DNA of 64,000 nt from Allacma fusca (lineage: Eukaryota > Arthropoda > Collembola > Symphypleona > Sminthuridae), in the NCBI GenBank assembly GCA_947179485.1, contig OX359246.1, positions 73,683,508-73,747,507 on the forward strand. Reading direction: 5' to 3'. The translations under genes and the position numbers were made by a program. Numbering within the stretch: position 1 is the stretch's first letter; the number at the start of each line of letters is the position of its first letter. Of the stretch, positions 20,190-31,690 are shown piece by piece. The notes under the pieces are model-generated. The model was not told the DNA's origin and searched no databases. It saw only the letters and a program-made list of their open reading frames with translations.

Positions 20190-20551
20190 ATGTTGTCTTT
20201 ATGAATAATAGTGGTCGGAACGGTTCAGTTCAATATACATTCGGAACTGAATGCAATTAAATCTTGTTTAAACCAATATCAAACTGAAAAATGTGGTGTT
20301 TTGCTATACCATTTGGCTATATAAGACATTTTGCAGCTCTTGGTTCTGGTTTTTGTTGCAGGAAGCCTTCATTTGTTATTTTCAAGGTTTTCATGTTTTA
20401 AAATTTTATGGTCCAAACCCAAAAATAAACATTTTGTACTCCTCAGATTAGTTTGATTAGTGAAATTATATAAACTTGTAGGGTCTGTCACCAGAATTTG
20501 TGCAGGATACTATTTAGTTGCATATATTTGAAAAAAAAACAAGTTTTTGCC
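20190..20551. other. 3' flank of the P450 gene
   Basis: Presumed 3' untranslated region with AATAAA at 20424-20429, then AT-rich sequence. Nothing else seen. Confidence 0.5.
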
Positions 20552-20675
20552 CATTCTCGTTTGTCTCGTTCAATGCTTACACTCGCTAATCTCGTTCTCA
20601 AAAAATCTCGTTCTCGTTTTTTTTTCTAAAAACGAGAACGAGACAAACGAGAATTTTAAAACCAACGAGATACTC
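20552..20675. repeat. inverted word array TCTCGTTCTCGT / ACGAGAACGAGA
   Basis: Two inverted arms of CTCGTT words surround a T-run, so the block can fold into a hairpin. It sits directly beside the word-rich element at 20686. No element ends or target-site duplication could be assigned; it may be what is left of an older element into which the neighbour inserted. Confidence 0.6.
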
Positions 20676-20685
20676 GCCCTTAGAG

Positions 20686-21271
20686 CAAGGGTGTCCACCT
20701 ATCCTATTTATAGGCCTATATATAGGATAAAAATAGGCGGGATGCAAAATCCAAGTAATTATAGGTAGTAAAATAGGGTGCAGTAATTACAGCTAAAATT
20801 AATCCTATATTGTATGTAGGAGCTGCAAGAGTTCACTTTTTATTTAGGAACAAGGTAGGCAGTTTGTGAAGGTAAAATAGGCATATTTAATAATCTATCG
20901 ACAAATTTGTCAATCAGTTATTTGATTTAACCTTAAAATAAATCTCAAAAATATTCTTCAAATACGTGACAATTTAGTAGTTCGATTTTTTTCATGTGTT
21001 ACGATTGCACATACATAGACGATTTATAGTTGAAAAAATAAGCCGTTATAGGCTAAAAATAGGTAATTATAGGCTAAAAAATAGGTCTTTATAGGCTAAA
21101 AAATATGCCTTTATAGGCTAAAATATAGGCAGAAACATTACAGGAGTATATATGTAGGCGAATAGGTCGGAAATTTATTTTTGATAAATAATGTAGGTTA
21201 ATATATAGGGAAGGCAAAGCTGCAAAAAATATATAGTATTTTAGGTAGGTTGAACCTTTTGGACACCTTTG
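20686..21271. mobile_element. 586-bp non-autonomous hAT-like element, CCTATA/TATAGG word type
   Basis: Terminal inverted repeat CAAGGGTGTCCA on the left against CAAAGGTGTCCA on the right (one mismatch). Flanks CCTTAGAG (20678-20685) and CCGTAGAG (21272-21279) form an 8-bp target-site duplication with one mismatch. Beneath both ends the words TATAGG, TATAGGCTAAAAATAGG and their complements recur many times. 8-bp duplications and CA...TG ends are the hallmark of the hAT superfamily. There is no coding capacity, so it depends on a transposase made elsewhere. Confidence 0.75.
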
Positions 21272-21291
21272 CCGTAGAGTAAATACTAGCA

Positions 21292-21610
21292 ACCGTGAAA
21301 GCACTACGGCATACCTGTACATTTGTTTTTGAGCACGTCTACGCCGAAGTACTTTTGAACCGTCAAACATACTATTACATCATCGAAACGTTATCTAAAC
21401 TGCGGTTGGATGTGGCAATGGTTCCAAGATTTGTGGAAGCTATTGTAATGGATGATACGCACAGCAAAGAAAAGTTCTTCAGTTTGACCGCTCCTGTTTG
21501 GCAAAAGTTACTTTGAAGAAAGACGGGGGTTCCAGATTCGAAATTAAAACAATTTCTGTCAGCAAATGTTAACAAGGACTGCATTTTGTCTCAAAAATAC
21601 TTTTAAAACC
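21292..21610 (+). pseudogene. unrecognised coding-like fragment with a frame break
   Basis: A 73-codon frame (GTG at 21295, so probably not a true start) reads KALRHTCTFVFEHVYAEVLL... and then stops. Shifting by one base at about 21508 gives a continuation VTLKKDGGSRFEIKTISV. The order alpha-helical segment, then a beta-rich stretch, faintly recalls a COMM-domain protein. The likeness is weak. It could be a decayed gene or a single exon. Confidence 0.15.
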
Positions 21611-22568
21611 CGTCTTGAATTGAATGTAGCTCTATTATAATTTTTGGACACAATACTCTTATTATAAATGAATACGATAAATCAATAAAAATTCATTGAG
21701 TATAATAAGTTCAAACCATATCCTAATAAAGTGGTATTTGAGATAACATCTTTATAGGGATTTATGTAAATTGTACTATAAACTTGTTAAATGTAAGCAA
21801 TTCCTAAAAACCTATATTTTACTCCGCGTTTGTTACGACAGTAATCGTAATTATTGATGTTGATCAATAAAACTAAATTTGAAAACTTTAGAATTTCGAA
21901 ATGGTAAAAATCACATCATTCACCACTGTCCCTTATGTGGGCTAGTAGGCATATTGATCTTTTTGACATCAATATGCATTGCATTAATGTATAAAAGATA
22001 ATATTAATTTTTGTTTTATGTTTTTCAGACATTGTAAAAAGTATTTTTACGCCGGTGGGGGAATTCATGCAAACATGTTTACAGCATACATTACATAATT
22101 TACATATATGCTTAAAATGGTCAAAATATAAGGGAAGTACTAAATTACAAGAAATAGTGTCTTAAGGCGAAAGTATTATATACTCCACCCGCAAAGATGC
22201 TTTGAGGTTCTTGGGATTTTATGTTTAGGCATTAAAATTGAAAATGATTTCGGAACTTCTTTTTTGTTTTGTTTTTTTTTTAACCGGATGTTCAACTGCT
22301 GATTCATTTGACATGAGTTCATGAAACACGAAATGGATGGACTGAATCTGATTCCATCTCAAATAAATTAAGAGGAAGTTACTTACAATTTTAAAATCTA
22401 AAGAGCATAGAATCAAGTGACATAAAATAATGATTTAATATATTATTATTACTCCTGGTTGCATAATCTCGTAAATAAACACAGGGTTCTGCATAATCAA
22501 ATATTATCTATAATTATATTGCATTTAATTAATGAGCCAAGGAGAATTGTAAATTATTAACGTAGAAT
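21611..22568. other. AT-rich spacer
   Basis: No exon, repeat end or RNA gene recognised between the coding-like fragment and the foldback element. Confidence 0.4.
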
Positions 22569-23025
22569 ATATCGTCGGCGAAACTTGCTAACCGGTTAAA
22601 ATAAAAAATGCTTAGAATGCAGACCGGCTATTTTGCGTTGTCGCTTAATACTGAAACCAGCCATAATTCCCCCATTTCCCTCAACCTGACCACACCTTCC
22701 GCTCCCCTTGCACTAATCCACACGTACTACCCATCTATACTCTCCATCCCATTATTTCCCCTCCACTACCCCTCCACTACCCTCCCACTCCCCCTCCGAT
22801 TTCCCTCCACTTGCCCTCCATCACCAGTCCACTTCCTTTCCCCACCTTTTCCACACTACTTCCCCTCCACCTCCAGTCCACTTCCAGTCCACTTCCTTTC
22901 CCTTCCATTTCCACACCACTTCCCCTCCCCTCCACCTCACATTCAATTACATTCCCCTCCACTTCCCCTGCCACTAACCCTGCAATTACATTCCCTTCCA
23001 CTTTCCCTCAACTTCTCTCCAATTC

Positions 23026-23275
23026 CCCTCCGCTTCCATTTCAATTACATTTCCCCTCCACTTCCATTTCAATTTCATTTCCCTCCACTTCCATTTCAAT
23101 TACATTTCCCCTCCACTTCCATTTCAATTACATTTCCCCTCCACTTCCATTTCAATTACATTTCCCCTCCACTTCCATTTCAATTACATTTCCCCTCCAC
23201 TTCCATTTCAATTACATTTCCCCTCCACTTCCATTTCAATTACATTTCCCCTCCACTTCCATTTCAATTACATTT
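23026..23275. repeat. 28-bp tandem repeat, about nine copies
   Basis: Unit CCCCTCCACTTCCATTTCAA plus TTACATTT, nearly identical between copies, lying in the left arm of the foldback element. The right arm carries related but not identically phased purine-rich words, so this array expanded after the palindrome formed. Confidence 0.9.
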
Positions 23276-23317
23276 CCCTCCACTTCCCCTACAATTCAAT
23301 ACCCTTCCACTTTCCCT

Positions 23318-23475
23318 CCACTTAACCTACAATTCATAACCCCTTCACTTTCCCTCCACTTAACCTACAATTCATAACCCCTCCACTTTCCCTCCACTTA
23401 ACCTACAATTCATAACCTCTCCACTTAACCTACAATTCATAACCACTCCACTTAACCTACAATTCATAACCCCTC
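23318..23475. repeat. tandem repeat with ACCTACAATTCATAACC core, about five copies
   Basis: The core TTAACCTACAATTCATAACC recurs five times at 37- and 27-bp spacings; the longer units contain an additional CTTTCCCTCCA segment. It lies just left of the centre of the foldback element. Confidence 0.85.
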
Positions 23476-24438
23476 CACTTACCCTCCACTTCCTCTTCAA
23501 TTAAATACAGCGGAAGTGGAGGGGACGTGGAGGGGAAGTGGAGGGGAGGTGGGGAGGAATTGGAGGGTAATGTAATTGAAATGGAGGGGAGGTGGGGAGG
23601 AATTGGATGGTAATATAATGGAAATGGAAATGGAGGGGAGGTGGGGAGGAACTGAAGGGGAAGTGGAGAGGAAGTGGAGGGTAATGTAATTGAAATGGAA
23701 GTGAGGTAAGGTGGAGGGGAATGTAATTGAAGGGTTAGTGGTGGGGGGAAGTGTAGTGGAATGTTATTGAAATGGAAGTGGAGGGGAATGGAAGTGGAGG
23801 GGAGGTGGAGGGGAATGAAAGTGAAGGGGAATGAAAGTGGAGGGGAATGGAAGTGGAGGGAAAGTGGTGGGGAATGTAAATGAAATGGAAGTGGAGGGGA
23901 ATGTAAATGAAATGGAAGTGGAGGGGAAGTGGAAGGGAAGTGGAGGGGAAGTGGAAGGGAAGTGGAGGGGAAGTGGAAGGGAAGTGGAGGGGAAGTGGTG
24001 GGGAAGTGGAGGTGAAATGGAGATAAATTGGAGGGGAAGTGGTGGGGTATATAATCGAAGGGGACGTGGAGGGGTATGTAATTGAAGGGGACGTGGAGGT
24101 GTAGTGGAGGGAAAGTGGAGGGGTATGTAATTGAAGGGGACGTGGAGGGAAAGTGGAGGGGTATGTAATTGAGGGGGAAGTGGAAGGGAATGTAATTGAA
24201 GGGCAAGTGGAGGGTGAGTGGAGTGGCATGTAAGTGAATGTGAAGTGGAGGGGTAGTGGACGGGAAGTGGAGTGGAATTGTGGAAAAGTGGGGGTGTACT
24301 TCATTCCACTTACATGATATACTGCTAATGTGATTTATGGCCGAGTTTCACTTTAGAGTTTGTAGCGAAAGCAAAATAGCCGGTCTTCATTCTAAGCATT
24401 TTTTATTTTAGCCGGTTAGCAAGTTTAGCCGACGATAT

Positions 24439-25278
24439 GCAAATATGGATGGAAAGGGCGCCCCCTGAAAAGAACCTTAAATATATTGTATTTGTAATTT
24501 ATATTCCTGTAATTTTTTTTTCAAAATTTGGACAAACAACAGCTTTTCAGGATATCGCTTCCATCCAAGCACTTTAATGACAACTACAGAAATGGACATC
24601 TGTGTACATTGTGATGCAAACCTATAGCAGTTGAAGTAACAAAAGCAATTTACAAGAAAATCTGAAGTTTGTCACAGGCTGATGATGTTGAATACTTGAG
24701 AGATTTCTTTTATAATGAGGGATCAATAATTTGGTAATTATCTCATTTTGCAAAACAATTTAAACCTCACAACTAATAAAAATTATGTTTGAGACGAATG
24801 GCAAGGAACATCCTTCAGCAATCCTATGACAAATCTTACAAAGAATTAATCCTTTCACATTCCAAACTAATGGTATAGGATTACAATCAACTTGCCATAC
24901 AACAAGTCCTATGTCGAAGCATTCACTGTAACGTTACACTAACAATATGATTCGAGATTAAGTAAAATTACTTCATTAAAATCGTAAACACATTAAACTT
25001 AAGAACGACAATTTCCTAATTATTAGAGCTCCATAAATCATGCCAAGAGTCTACTACATCCCAGGGTAGAATTCTCTACAGGCCATTAATTCAATAGATT
25101 TATTTGTACCGAACGTTTCCAAATGCGCTAATAATTATTATTCCAACTTACAATTAGAAATCAGGGAATTCAAAAGACAATAAAATAGGAACATGGAGAA
25201 GTCAGGATGAGAATTTTTAATAAAAGCACTCCTAAAATACAATCAACTATAATTACTTGGAAGACCTTGTATATCTAA
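24439..25278. other. 3' flank of the first receptor kinase gene
   Basis: Presumed 3' untranslated and intergenic sequence for the - strand gene. No coding signal. A - strand AATAAA occurs near 25099. Confidence 0.4.
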
Positions 25279-28200
25279 TCACACCTTTTTCTGACAATGT
25301 TCATTGTAACTTCCGTAAATCTGATCTTCCTGATTAACCTTCGACTGAAGATTAATAAAAAAGCCCTTGCATTCCGACATGGTTGGTCTTTTCTCCGGTT
25401 CATTTTGCCAGCAAATGGTCATCCAATCAAATCTGCAAAATGAAGGGAAAAGATTGACAAAATAAAACACTAAAGTCTTGAAATGAAATACTATTATTTA
25501 CAAATTCTTACACTTCTGGAGTTGCTTGTTGAGGCCTGTTAAGTCTGAGTCCGCCCTCAATTTCGTTGGCAAATTCCGGAGACCAAGTTAAGCCCGCATA
25601 GGGGACTTGGGCAAAGGAGAAGATTTCCCAGACTGTGACCCCAAGGCTCCAAACGTCGGATTGGGAAGAAAATTGCATGAAGCGTAAGGACTCGAGAGCC
25701 ATCCAACGCCAAGGTAACGGGGCCTGTTACCAAAAATACCAAAACGTTAGTGTACTGAAGTAGTCCAGTCTCAACAGCGTAAAGTACCCCTCTTACTAAT
25801 TCCGAGTAATCCTAAAAGTCTCCTAATTTTTTATTATATTTGTTGTACAGGGTCAAAATATTAAAATCACAAAACCATATGAGTAGGAATGGTTTAAGTT
25901 CTAATGTGACAAAATACATTAATGTACCTGTTTTTCTTTGACGTAATTCCCACATTCATAGAGCTTCCTAGACAGTCCAAAATCCGTGATTTTTACGACG
26001 TTGTTGGGAAAGACCAAGACATTTCGGGTTGCCAAATCTCCGTGAATTACCTTCAAGTAAACAGTTTAAAAAATAATGTATGGCCTAAATTTTCCCACAA
26101 TTACGGAAGCTATCTAAAGGATGGTTATTATCTTCCGGACCCCCCCCCCTCCAAAGGTTAAAAGTAATTACTTATAGTGATCTATTAAATATTTAAGCTG
26201 CATTATTATGGGTCTAACTATGCTCTGAAATATTTACCATTTAAAATTATTTTACATTTTTGAGCTCATAACGCTCAAATACAAGAACAGCATACGTATT
26301 GTTAAAAATGGATTTGTTTAAGCTGTGTTAGCCGTTATATCCGAAAATTATTATTGCAGCATTTTCGGGGATGACTAGCTGAAATTTTACCCCGGAATAC
26401 TTATGAAGCATTTTGTTTTAAAAAATGCCAATTTTTAAAATAATTATGACATTTACCTTTTTCTCAGCAAGAAAAGCCATTCCAGTAGCAATTTGGTTGC
26501 AAAAACTGGTCAAGATGGACTGATTGAGTACCAAGTGGGCCTCACAGTCGGGACTGAAATTGCACATTTTTATCCAAATTACCATTCTGTTTTGAAAAAT
26601 ATCTCTTTACAGATAATAATGAGTGTTATTTTCTCGAACTTACATCTCTACCGGGATTTTCTTCTCTGATTTCTCTGACATTGAACCCGCGTAATTTGTA
26701 GCATAGTCTTTCAGGTAGTTGTTGAGATTACCGTGGGGACTCAGTTCAAACACAGCGAAGCAAATACCTTTGAAAACATGCCACACTGACAATGAGTTAA
26801 AGATTTTAAAAAAGGTATACTTCTTAAATGAAAACTAGCCATACAGTGCACCACAATAACTTTTCACCCCAAGCAAAAGGGGGGAAACATTAAATTTCTC
26901 TGTTTTGTTATCAATTTTCTGACATATATTTTAAAATCATGGACATTAATCTGGGTCAGTATTTGCGGTCTCAGGTGTTCAAACCTTAAAACAAAGTCAG
27001 CATAAATCATTTCAAAATTAACCATAAAATTTCTGATCACCGAAACAAATTCTATCCCAAAATATACATACGTTGACTGAGGGAAATTTGACGGACTTCA
27101 CATTCTGTTACGATTTTTAAGTTATAAGGGTAAGAACTTGAAATAAAAACAGAATTAAATAAGATCTAAGAAAATATTTTTGGTAATACTGGACTTGTAG
27201 GAAATTTGACGGTAAATTTTGAAAATACTCGTCAATATCCAAATTCTAAAGCTGCAGGATCCCCAGAAATTTGAATTGAAAATTTTACTTCCGTGTAAGA
27301 AAGCGTTTTAAAATTTTGAGACCTAAAAATTCCTGGTTATAGTTTGTCTGTCTATACATAAAAACGTAGTTTAGGAAGCTTGAATATTACAATTTAGCAA
27401 TTATAAGGCTATATTTATGAGTAGAGTTTCTTTAGTATGTTTTGTCTTACGCTTCTGGATTTTATCCACGACGGCACCATGAAAATAGACAATATTTGCA
27501 TGCTCTCCAATGAAATTGATGACTTTAATTTCCTTCAAGAATGCTTTGAAATATTCCACATCTGCATTGGGCTTGGTTGTCTTGACTGCAACGGGACTTC
27601 CATCCAGTGTTCCCCTGCAAACCACGCCATACTCACCAGATCCCAACACGTCCTCAGCTGGATACCACAAAATTCACATCAAATATTTTACTAGTTACAT
27701 AAATAAAGCAATCCCAAGTCGCCATAACAGATTTCTCTCCATAATGACACTTCCCCCGACTCAAAATGACAGTATTAACACCTGTGAAAGTTATAAATAA
27801 AAAATTGATTTTAAATATTTTTTCGCAAATGAATTTCCTGACACTTACTATTTGTTACTAATCTGTGCTGTGCAATAGCTTTATCCTTGGAGAATCCTAA
27901 GGCCTCTATCATCACTTCTTCCTCATCCCCTTCTGTGTGAGTCTTGATTCCATTGAAGAATTCATCGACCTCGTACTTGGTGAGATTCCTGATGATTCCC
28001 TACAAAAAATATTTTTAATTATAAACTTCCTTGTTATAGAGGCAGTGGAGCCTATGAATACAAAATTAGTTAATTCTCTCAAGCTACTATAAGCAGGTGT
28101 AACTTGTAACATGTGTTCAGGTAATCTGCAAGGGGGTAGAAGTATAAGCAGTTTAAAAATTGAACTCAGATCCAGTACCTTTGATGTGTGGTACTTCCAC

Positions 28201-31200
28201 CAAAACACCAAAAGGGATATGGCCAAGACTAAGAATAAAACTACAGACACTCCAATGCTAATGAACTGGATAATTCCCAAGGGCTCAGCTGAAATTCAAA
28301 GGAATAAAATCCCGATAGGTCATATAATGATTATATCAAATCCGACTCCTGGTACTGGACCCTGTCGACACCAGCATCCCAAAATAGGGGAATATGTATC
28401 TTGGGAGGTGTCACGTCCAGGAAGGTAATTGTAAGCGGACCAGGTCAAGATCCAATTCATCTTTACCTATGGTATCAAACGTTTTTGTAGAACTGAAGTA
28501 TTTGCCGGTGTCAATGGACGGGGCTTCGCAGGAGATTTGTTTCGCATCTATGCTCAATTGCACTTCCATTGTAATTTTTTTGGTCAGTTTTTCTTCGTCG
28601 GGACGTGATTTATCATTGTACTTCCTCAATCTCGGGTCTCCGGAATTTGGATCTATGTACATCACACCACAGTAATGCATATTCAATTGACTATGTGACG
28701 TTGTATAGATTCACGTTTCTACAATAGGGACTTACCTAATTCCGTGGGTGTATCATCCATCCCGTATTTAATGTAAAACCGGACGTATGGCATGAGAACG
28801 AAGGTTGAGATCTCACACTCAACTACGTAAAACTGATTTGCTATTTTATTATCCGAGGTTTGAAATCCCACGCGGATTGATTCGTTCCCTTGGAAATTGT
28901 CTTGGAAAAAATCTGGATTTAACAATTTTATATTACATCTTTGTAGCAATTTTTCTTGCCAACGTTTCAAGGGAGGAAGGTGGAAGAAATTTTCCTTGAG
29001 GAGCTTAATAATAGCTGAAGCAGTGAATAATTATCATTTATGACCCATTCGGGATAAACGCACCTCTTGGGGCAAGAATTCCTTCATCAAGGGTTCTTTT
29101 TTGGAATACCGGGATTTTATATAAAAATTAACAAACTTCCTTACGTGCGTTCCCAAGGACTCCCTGGAACATATAACCCGACTCGTACATGTAGCCAAAG
29201 ACATTGGGCTGATTATATGGAGAGAAGATTGCAGTGCATTGGACAAAACCATGAGTAAACTTGAGTCGTTTCCTGAGAAACATATTGGAAAAATGCATTG
29301 AGACTTTTCTAATCATAAATGGAAAAAGTTGTCACAGAAATGATCCGGAGAATCTTACGTGTGAGTTCTATTAATGTTAATAAATTGATCCAGCTCCGAC
29401 TTGAGCGGGTACTTATGCTCTACGAACGAAACCTAAAATTAAAATAGCAGCATGTAAATTGATTTTTAACAAAATTAGTACAATAATTATTATCATCTTC
29501 GGAATTTCCAGGGGATCTGATTTAAGGAAACAATTCCGGTACGATCGAGTTGACGGTTCTGCTCAAGATTTCTTAACCCAATGGGACAATAACTTTACGG
29601 TTATTTATTAATGCACTACATGAAAAGGATTTTTTTTAAATTATTCACTTACGAAGGGCTTCATGGGCTTGTAAATAAGGTCACATTCCGTGATAGAGGA
29701 ACAGAGCCCAATTTGTAAATTCGTGTTATGCAATTCTTGCATCGGCTCGCAGTAAATCTGGATCTTCGCCGGGTTAGTATTGTCAAGGGATAGTGATGCA
29801 CGAACTCTTCGTTCTGGATAACAAAATAAAAATCCCCAAAGTTGTGACATGGATCTAAAGCTTCGGAAGGGAATCCAACGGACATGATTTGACCCACCTT
29901 GTCCATCAAATTCTTATACGTCTTACCTTTAGCCAAAGGGGTCACGTAGAACAAGTTGTAGAGCAAGTTGGAGCATTCGTACATATTCTCAAAGTCGGGC
30001 AGTTCCTTGATTTTGAATCCCATTCGGGGGTCGAACGTACTTTTGTCCGTTAATATTGTGAAATTTTCTTCGGCCTGAGAATGGGAAAAATCATTATTTT
30101 CGTTAAAAGTTCATCATTAAAAATCATTACGAAATTGTGTAGTTCTCAAACAAACGGGTGAATTAAAATAAACTAAAATTATAATATAGATTCCCTCCGA
30201 CTGGAGTTATGAATGATGTTTACCATGTCATAGCAGGATTTGAACCGATCATAAATTGGTTTTTCCTCCTGATTTAACTCTCTTCCACAGCTGCTTTCAC
30301 CGAAATAAAATTGCTGGACGAAATCCTCGCAGGTCAAAATACCATCCCCATTACAATCCTTTCCTGAAGGTGGGAATTTCCTCATGTGACCATGAATTGT
30401 GCAAACGGAGCAGCCAAAGTTCTTCATGCAGTCGTCATAATCTGAAAGATGAGGATTTATTCAAACTCTGTTTACTCTTTTTGGGGCCCCCAAATCCAAA
30501 AATACTCTTATACCCATCCCATACTATGTATAATGCTATTGACTATATGGTGACCGACTGTATTTTGAAGAATCATGTAATTATTACCTTCAATTGGATT
30601 TGTCTCATTGTCCCATATAGGCTGGGGCAATGGGCCACACATAAATTTGGAAAAGCATGGGAAGGTGTCATTAGGGCAGTCCGTCTTTCCGAAACAGGCA
30701 CAAATGGCGCATTTCGCAGAAAATATCTGCGGAACAAAAATGTCATTCTTAATTAAATTTGCAGTACTAAATGTACGAAGGTACAAGGGATTCTTCCGTT
30801 GGGTCAACATTTTTGAGCAGCTTTTGCAGCTCCTTTGTAACTTGAGCTATTTTTTTATACTTGGTCCTATGTAAATAATTATATGCTCTTAGATATTATA
30901 TAAGGGGTCAGATAATGTTATGATATATGCCTCGGCTGAGCTGTTCCGTTTTGTAAGGGTCACGGTTGGATCGGCCCCGAAGGATTTGGCCGTGCAAGGG
31001 ATGATGTATTCCCCGCTCGGGTTTTTTTCGACTTCGAAATAATTCAAATCCTGCGTTTCAAATGGGACAAATTTGGGGTTATTTTTTCCGTCTGGTGAAT
31101 TCAAGAAGATCTCCGCAGCCAGGGTAGAGTTGTTAAAATATTCACAGCGTAATATTTTGCTAAAGTCCTGGGACAAATGGACAAAAATTTCTTGGGTGTA

Positions 31201-31690
31201 TTGGGCGGGGGCTGAGCCTGAGCCCATCCGATATGTTGTTCCTCCGTGGGTAATCCTACCCTATGAGGAAAAATAGGAGGAATAATCAAAATGGTAAAAA
31301 AATCCCAACCACAAAATCCTTCCCTCAAATATAAAGTACACATATCATGTTTAATGTATATATCATTCTTGAAAGGAGAAAGTACATGTTCCTGATTACC
31401 GTAGGCTTATGAGACAACCATCGGACTGGAGCCGTTGCTATGCACTTCAAATACAAATAGTCCCCCCTCGAAGTCAAGTTGACAGTATTGTTCCGAAAAT
31501 CCTTACTCAGTCCATTAAAGGCAAACTCGGAGGTGCTAAATTCCGTCACTTCGCCACAACTCTCGTAACCATCCCTATTGCGCCGGGTAAAGCATCCTTC
31601 AATTATAGGTCTGCCCTGGGAGCAAACCGTCCCCACGAAGGAAATTACGATGCTGAGTAGAATTATTATTCTTTGGGATTCTCTGGCCAT
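25279..31690 (-). CDS. receptor tyrosine kinase with Ig-like and i-type-lysozyme-like ectodomain (copy A)
   Basis: Eighteen exons, high to low: 31690-31400, 31260-30931, 30726-30588, 30441-30224, 30074-29927, 29813-29653, 29432-29359, 29272-29145, 28912-28736, 28652-28467, 28288-28179, 27999-27849, 27657-27451, 26767-26644, 26553-26457, 26050-25928, 25723-25512, 25432-25279; 3030 nt, 1009 residues, all phases consistent. Signal peptide 1-25; Ig-like region to about 207; lysozyme-like domain 208-326; further Ig-like segments (FDPRMGF, MYECS) to about 617; membrane span 622-648; kinase from about 705. The kinase is complete: LGSGEYG loop, Lys730, Glu747, HGDLATRN (Asp852, Asn857), DFG at 870-872, WRWMALES. 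The ectodomain style recalls the PDGF/VEGF receptor group. Exon 2 needs a GC donor (GAG|GCATAT). It should signal from the plasma membrane by tyrosine phosphorylation; ligand unknown. Confidence 0.88.
30224..30726 (-). other. i-type lysozyme/destabilase-like domain of receptor A (exons 3-4)
   Basis: Residues 208-326 of the receptor. The Cys order CxxCxC (213-218), C224, C231, C237-G, then [10 protein letters not shown] (258-267), HMRKF, KDCNGDG (281-287), TCEDF (290-294), C305 and C323 reproduces the spacing of arthropod i-type lysozymes, including their DCNGDxxxxCxDF signature and the final Cys-bearing helix. The acidic residue normally following CxC in these enzymes is Phe219 here, so muramidase activity is doubtful. 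The domain is carried on its own two exons, bounded by introns in phase 0 on both sides, which is the arrangement expected for a shuffled module. Confidence 0.75.

Larger units (their letters stand above)
22569..24438. mobile_element. 1.87-kb foldback-type element with pyrimidine-rich and purine-rich halves
   Basis: The two ends carry an inverted repeat of about 68 bp with four mismatches, starting ATATCGTCGGC and running through ACTTGCTAACCGG, AAATGCTTAGAATG and GACCGGCTATTTTGC. Inside, the + strand from about 22660 to 23510 is almost all CCCTCC/CACTTCC words, and from about 23510 to 24300 it is GGAGGGG/GGAAGTGG words, so the whole interior is complementary to itself around about 23510. The element is flanked by TA (or ATAT) on both sides, with no 8-bp duplication. 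The structure recalls foldback elements with long inverted, internally repetitive arms. The long Pro/Ser/Leu-rich open frames on both strands are composition artefacts. Confidence 0.75.

Noticed and set aside
23026..23275. Regular 28-bp repeats resembling a CRISPR array
   Set aside because: The copies are directly adjacent with no unique spacers, and the sequence is a eukaryotic foldback element.
22608..24206. Two long open frames (243 and 249 codons) rich in Pro, Ser, Leu and Phe on opposite strands
   Set aside because: They arise from CCCTCC/CACTTCC words in the foldback element; composition is extreme, both start in the inverted ends and there is no domain.
22567..24440. Reading the foldback element as a seventh hAT-like element
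   Set aside because: Its flanks share only TA or ATAT, not 8 bp, and its ends do not begin with CA.
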